Part shown: in pieces, positions 6,062 through 8,598 of the stretch
Layout: each line of letters opens with the position of its first letter
Numbering within the stretch: position 1 is the stretch's first letter
DNA from: Methanobacteriota archaeon
GTDB taxonomy: Archaea > Hydrothermarchaeota > Hydrothermarchaeia > Hydrothermarchaeales > SZUA-236
Reading direction: 5' to 3'
Assembly: GCA_003230355.1 (NCBI GenBank)
Contig: QIDD01000029.1
Span: forward strand, 1-8,598
DNA length: 8,598 nucleotides
Notes under the pieces: model-generated
Databases searched by the model: none
What the model was told of the DNA's origin: nothing
Seen by the model: the letters and a program-made list of their open reading frames with translations, nothing else
Program-made: the position numbers and the translations under genes

Positions 6062-6862
6062 GTGAAACTCGGCTTTTTTTCAAACGCCTTCAAACACTAC
6101 TCGCTGGAATACGCTGTTTCCGCGCTGTCCGAATACGGCTATCAAGGATTGGAATTGTGGTGTAAAGGCCATCACATCACACCCTACGCAGGCCAGGAGC
6201 GAATAGACTATGTAAAGGAGCTTTGCAGATCCAATGGCCTGCCAGTTTACGCATTATCTGCACATCTGGATTTCATAACAAATAACGATGAGATGCGCGC
6301 TGAAAATATCAGGCGTTTCAAAAAGGTAATCGACCTCGCAACCGCCTTTGACGTAAAAAAGGTGCAGACCGCTTCAGGTTATCTCTTTGGAAAAGAGCCA
6401 ACGCCGCGGATGTGGGACAATTTCCATACCTCTATGACCGAACTTGGCGAATACGCCCTTGAAAAGAAGGTGACGATAAATATTGAGCCTGAGCCTGAGA
6501 AACTCCTTCGCACACCAGAGCAGCTCGCAACGTTTATCGACAGTATCGGGATACCTGCCTTTTCCGGAGTGGCCGACCTCAGCCATGCAATCGCGCTTGA
6601 CATAACGCCGGTAGAGTTTATCGAGGCAATGGAGGGGCACATGAACCACGTTCACGTGGACGACGCGAAATACGGCCAGCACCCCCATAAACACCTTATC
6701 CCAGGCGAGGGAGACGTAAAATATGGTGAAGTGTTTGAATACCTCGAAAGTATAAAATACCATGACACTCTATCGGTTGAACTTAATCAGCACACTGAAT
6801 ATCCGAAAGAGGCGGCGAAAAAGACGATTGAATTTTTGCGAGTGGAAGGTTTTCTAAAGTGA
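6062..6862 (+). CDS. TIM-barrel sugar-phosphate isomerase/epimerase-like protein (AP-endonuclease-2 / xylose-isomerase-like fold)
   Basis: This is a 266-residue protein of the metal-dependent TIM-barrel family that includes IolE, hydroxypyruvate isomerase and tagatose 3-epimerase. It begins with LGFFSNAF and then YGYQGLELW (26-34 from this start), the usual first strands. The metal and catalytic residues fall at expected places: E142 in INIEPEPE, D172 and H175 in GVADLSHA, H198 and D200 in NHVHVDD, E216 in PGEGDVKYGEVF, and E240 in LSVEL. All ligands appear intact, so an active enzyme is expected. Such proteins isomerise, epimerise or dehydrate sugars, inositols or sugar acids; the exact substrate cannot be told from sequence. 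Its immediate overlap with a Gfo/Idh/MocA oxidoreductase is a recurring pairing in sugar and polyol pathways and supports a joint pathway. Confidence 0.85.
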   Translation: MKLGFFSNAFKHYSLEYAVSALSEYGYQGLELWCKGHHITPYAGQERIDYVKELCRSNGLPVYALSAHLDFITNNDEMRAENIRRFKKVIDLATAFDVKKVQTASGYLFGKEPTPRMWDNFHTSMTELGEYALEKKVTINIEPEPEKLLRTPEQLATFIDSIGIPAFSGVADLSHAIALDITPVEFIEAMEGHMNHVHVDDAKYGQHPHKHLIPGEGDVKYGEVFEYLESIKYHDTLSVELNQHTEYPKEAAKKTIEFLRVEGFLK

Positions 6863-7839
6863 CGGATGGGAAGACGGAATCTGTTGGGCCGAGATGCGCG
6901 ATAATTGGCTTTGGAAACATAGCAGAACTTGGACATCTGCCGGCGCTTCGAGAGCTGGGAGTGGATGTGGTTGCAGCCGTTGACATCTGCGAAGAGAGGA
7001 GGAAAAAAGCCGGCGCCGCAGGGCTTCAGACATTTGAAAGCCTGAGCGGGCTTGACAACTTTGACCTGGATTTTATTGACATATGCACACCTCCCTCATA
7101 CAGATACCAACCTATAGAATATGCTGCAGGACGCGGGCTTGATGTGGTCTGCGAAAAACCGGTGGCAACATCCAGCGGCCTGGCAGGCTTGAAAGATCTC
7201 ATGCAAGATAGCAGCATCTTCTTCTACCCTATCCATAACTGGAAACACGCGCCCCAGTATGTGAAGGCCAAAGAGATTGTGGAGGAGAACGGCGGTGTGG
7301 AAAACCTGACCATGAACACACTGCGAACACACTACGGCACAGGCACCCCGGACTGGAACCCAAACTGGAGGGTTGACCGCAGTATTTCAGGCGGCGGCAT
7401 AATCATGGACCACGGCTACCACAACATCTATCTGGCAATGCACCTTTTCGGATCCGACTTCACAAACGCGGTTCTTGAGGATGTGACATACTTCAAGTCC
7501 AACCCTGAGATTGAGAAACGGGCCTGTTTTAGACTGGAGTTTCCAGGCGAGCGCAGGGCAACGATAACACTGGACTGGGGGGCTGCGCGCCGTGAGATCA
7601 AAAACACGATCTATGAGTGCAACCACAAACTTGAGCTATCGGACAAACGGATTGTGAACTCAGACCACACCTATGAATTCGATGAAAGCCTGAGCGGGGA
7701 TTCGGTCCACGGCGCATGGTTCAAAAATGTATTCGCCGACTTCCTCAGGCTCAGAGCCTCAAAGGACAAACACCACTTCCTCGAGGCCATCCGGGTGCTG
7801 GAAGGAATCAACTCACTCTACGAGCAGTCTAGAAGCTAG
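6859..7839 (+). CDS. Gfo/Idh/MocA-family NAD(P)-dependent oxidoreductase
   Basis: This is a 326-residue two-domain dehydrogenase. The N-terminal Rossmann domain has GFGNIA (17-22) in place of the common GxGxxA, and D42 at the end of strand 2 (VAAVDIC), which usually favours NAD over NADP. IDICTPP (73-79) and CEKPVA (98-103) are the family marks; the lysine of EKP (K100) contacts substrate and cofactor. The C-terminal domain carries RSISGGGIIMDHGYHN (174-189), with D184 and H188 as the expected catalytic residues. The GTG start overlaps the isomerase stop by four bases (GTGA), and GGAAGG (6844-6849) lies nine bases upstream. This is the last gene of the block; T-runs follow within 36 bases. 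Relatives oxidise or reduce ring hydroxyls on sugars and inositols, so a cyclic polyol or sugar substrate shared with the preceding enzyme is a reasonable inference. Confidence 0.92.
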   Translation: MTDGKTESVGPRCAIIGFGNIAELGHLPALRELGVDVVAAVDICEERRKKAGAAGLQTFESLSGLDNFDLDFIDICTPPSYRYQPIEYAAGRGLDVVCEKPVATSSGLAGLKDLMQDSSIFFYPIHNWKHAPQYVKAKEIVEENGGVENLTMNTLRTHYGTGTPDWNPNWRVDRSISGGGIIMDHGYHNIYLAMHLFGSDFTNAVLEDVTYFKSNPEIEKRACFRLEFPGERRATITLDWGAARREIKNTIYECNHKLELSDKRIVNSDHTYEFDESLSGDSVHGAWFKNVFADFLRLRASKDKHHFLEAIRVLEGINSLYEQSRS

Positions 7840-7873
7840 AACCCCTAAAGACTTCAAGGTTTTGTAAAGGCAG

Positions 7874-7912
7874 ATTTTTTGATGTAATTGCACTATTTTT
7901 AACTAATTTTTT
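7874..7912 (+). terminator. T-run terminator region after the operon
   Basis: Three T-runs (T6 at 7875-7880, T5 at 7896-7900, T6 at 7907-7912) begin 36 bases after the oxidoreductase stop, in sequence much richer in A/T than the genes. Archaeal RNA polymerase commonly terminates at such runs without a hairpin, and I see no strong stem here. Confidence 0.55.
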
Positions 7913-7922
7913 CACTAATTTT
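7892..7922 (+). repeat. Three imperfect direct repeats ACTA(A)TTTT
   Basis: ACTATTTTT (7892-7900), ACTAATTTTTT (7902-7912) and ACTAATTTT (7914-7922) follow each other with a period of about 10-12 bases, close to one helix turn, and the last runs into the TATA box at 7919. This could be a row of binding sites on one DNA face or simply a multiplied terminator. Confidence 0.5.
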
Positions 7923-7930
7923 ATATACAG
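7913..7930 (+). promoter_or_regulatory. TATA box for the 34-residue microprotein gene
   Basis: TTTTATATA (7919-7927) is one of the strongest TATA matches in the window. It is centred about 32 bases before the ATG at 7955, predicting a transcript start near 7949 and a leader of only a few bases. AAAGGTG (7934-7940) resembles a ribosome binding site but is 14 bases from the ATG and would probably not be transcribed from this promoter. Confidence 0.55.
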
Positions 7931-7954
7931 TACAAAGGTGTAGATTAAGATAAT

Positions 7955-8059
7955 ATGTTAGAGCAAGCCGCTATCCTAATTGGGCCTTGGGCCGTTCTCT
8001 CTGGATTGTTCCTTTATTGGGATAATCGTCTTCAGAAAACGAAAGATTACAGAGAATAA
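7955..8059 (+). CDS. Predicted 34-residue single-helix membrane microprotein
   Basis: A short open frame encodes MLEQ, a hydrophobic stretch at residues 5-22 (AAILIGPWAVLSGLFLYW), and a highly charged tail (DNRLQKTKDYRE, 23-34), ending in TAA. The layout is that of a single-pass membrane peptide with a basic cytosolic C-terminus. The GPWAVL motif followed by a helix and charged tail faintly recalls small BhlA/UviB-type holin-like proteins, but this is an impression only. Support comes from its position directly behind a strong TATA box at leaderless distance, and from a clean hydrophobic-then-charged pattern that would be unlikely in random AT-rich spacer. It occupies part of the otherwise gene-free region between the operon and the iron-sulfur protein gene. 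No partner gene is evident. Confidence 0.5.
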   Translation: MLEQAAILIGPWAVLSGLFLYWDNRLQKTKDYRE

Positions 8060-8226
8060 ACGCAAGTACCAATCAAAGCCCCCCTCATATCCAAAAAGGT
8101 TCAATAGCCCTCTTTAGCATAGGCGAAAAATCGGTTTTTCCTAAAACCTGCTCGACTTACTATGCGGAATTGTAGGGCAGTAGAAACTAAAGATAAATAC
8201 CTACATAAGAACGGCTTGCAATATGC
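8060..8226 (+). other. Non-coding stretch with overlapping hairpins
   Basis: No convincing open frame on either strand and no tRNA-like fold. GCATAG (8117-8122) and CTATGC (8160-8165) can pair around an inner part that offers two mutually exclusive stems: GAAAAA/TTTTTC (8125-8130 with 8135-8140) and GGTTTT/AAAACC (8133-8138 with 8143-8148). This could be the 3' end of the microprotein transcript or a small RNA; the stems are short and AT-rich, so the call is weak. Confidence 0.3.
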
Positions 8227-8242
8227 AGAAAAGTTTTATATT
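8227..8242 (+). promoter_or_regulatory. BRE and TATA box of the iron-sulfur protein gene
   Basis: A purine-rich AGAAAAG (8227-8233), suited to TFB binding, is directly followed by TTTTATATT (8234-8242). The TATA centre lies 27 bases before the ATG at 8265, so transcription should begin at or within a few bases of the start codon, giving a leaderless message. This supports ATG 8265 over the upstream TTG at 8256. Confidence 0.6.
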
Positions 8243-8264
8243 GTGAAGTCTCGTTTTGAGGGTT

Positions 8265-8594
8265 ATGATATCTATTACTGAGAAAGCGGCTGAGGAGTTT
8301 AAAGCCTTTAGTGAAAAAGAGGGTAAGAACGGCTCTGGGCTCAGAGTTTTTGTTGCTGGCATGGGCTGTGGCGGCCCCCAGTATGGCATGGCCTTTGAGG
8401 AGGAGTCTAAGGATGAGGATGTTGTTATTGAGAGCAATGGTGTGAAGCTTATTGTTGCCAAGGATTTTGAGTCTGTTTTTGATGGTGCCACTGTGGACTA
8501 TCAGGTAACTGAGCATGGCTCTGGTTTTCTCATCACAAATCCGAATGCTGCTCCAGCCAGTGGATGCGGTTCTAGCTGCAATTCCTGCGGATAA
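8265..8594 (+). CDS. A-type iron-sulfur carrier-like protein (HesB/IscA family) with altered C-terminal cysteines
   Basis: This is a 109-residue protein, the usual size for IscA/HesB proteins, which bind or deliver Fe-S clusters. ISITEKAAEEFK (2-13), LRVFVAGMGCGGPQYGMAFEE (26-46) with the first conserved cysteine C35, the VVIESNGVKLIV strands (53-64) and GSGFLITNPNA (85-95) follow the family fold in order. Standard members end in a CGC pair; here the aligned segment reads SGCGSSCNSCG, leaving S99 in place of the first cysteine, C101 in place of the second, and adding C105 and C108. Cluster ligation may therefore use a C-x3-C-x2-C tail with C35. The ATG at 8265 is preferred over a TTG nine bases upstream because it lies 27 bases from the TATA box and gives the family N-terminus. 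It is expressed separately from the upstream operon. Confidence 0.87.
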   Translation: MISITEKAAEEFKAFSEKEGKNGSGLRVFVAGMGCGGPQYGMAFEEESKDEDVVIESNGVKLIVAKDFESVFDGATVDYQVTEHGSGFLITNPNAAPASGCGSSCNSCG

Positions 8595-8598
8595 ATAC

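Noticed and set aside
8095..8112. GGTTCAAT resembling a tRNA T-loop
   Set aside because: The flanking bases do not pair to form a T-stem and no acceptor or anticodon stem can be found.
8223..8246. Very short open frame (7 codons) before the iron-sulfur protein gene
   Set aside because: It runs through the TATA box of that gene, so it would not be on its transcript, and it has no coding features.
8187..8516. Minus-strand open frames opposite the iron-sulfur protein gene
   Set aside because: The + strand encodes a recognisable HesB/IscA protein with promoter and start. The reverse frames show no domain pattern.
1..8598. CRISPR arrays, insertion sequences, attachment sites
   Set aside because: No regularly spaced repeats, transposase, integrase or terminal inverted repeats were seen; the tandem trkH pair is a gene duplication, not a mobile element.

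Overview
This window looks archaeal, probably from a euryarchaeal-type lineage. The clearest evidence is a full-length diphthine synthase (DphB), whose product modifies archaeal elongation factor 2, followed directly by an archaeal RibL-type FAD synthetase. The transcription signals agree: TATA boxes lie 26-36 bases before start codons, suggesting leaderless or very short-leader mRNAs, and runs of T follow the last operon gene. Base composition is moderate. I cannot name the genus from the sequence.

Layout: every gene is on the + strand. (1) 1-318 holds the end of a small two-helix membrane protein whose true start may lie upstream of the window. (2) 367-828 is a stand-alone response-regulator receiver with its own TATA-type promoter. 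(3) 908-7839 is one tightly packed block of eight genes, with gaps of 26 bases or less and two or three short overlaps: dphB, ribL with an added N-terminal domain, an unidentified 94-residue protein, two tandem trkH potassium-channel paralogues, a class I SAM methyltransferase, a TIM-barrel sugar-phosphate isomerase/epimerase-like protein and a Gfo/Idh/MocA oxidoreductase. A TATA box flanked by an inverted repeat precedes dphB. (4) 7840-8264 is AT-rich and mostly non-coding. It contains T-run terminators, a triple ACTA(A)TTTT repeat, a strong TATA box, a probable 34-residue membrane microprotein (7955-8059) and a stretch with alternative hairpins. (5) 8265-8594 encodes an A-type (HesB/IscA-like) iron-sulfur protein with an altered C-terminal cysteine motif.

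How the genes work together: dphB and ribL are translation-factor and cofactor housekeeping genes. The trkH pair suggests K+ uptake, but no RCK/TrkA regulatory subunit lies in the window. The last three operon genes form a plausible small-molecule module (methyltransferase, isomerase/epimerase, NAD(P)-dependent dehydrogenase) whose substrate cannot be read from the sequence. The least ordinary points are the coupled, diverged TrkH pair with a 52-base perfectly identical tract over the first pore loop, the microprotein, and the changed cysteine pattern of the IscA-like protein.
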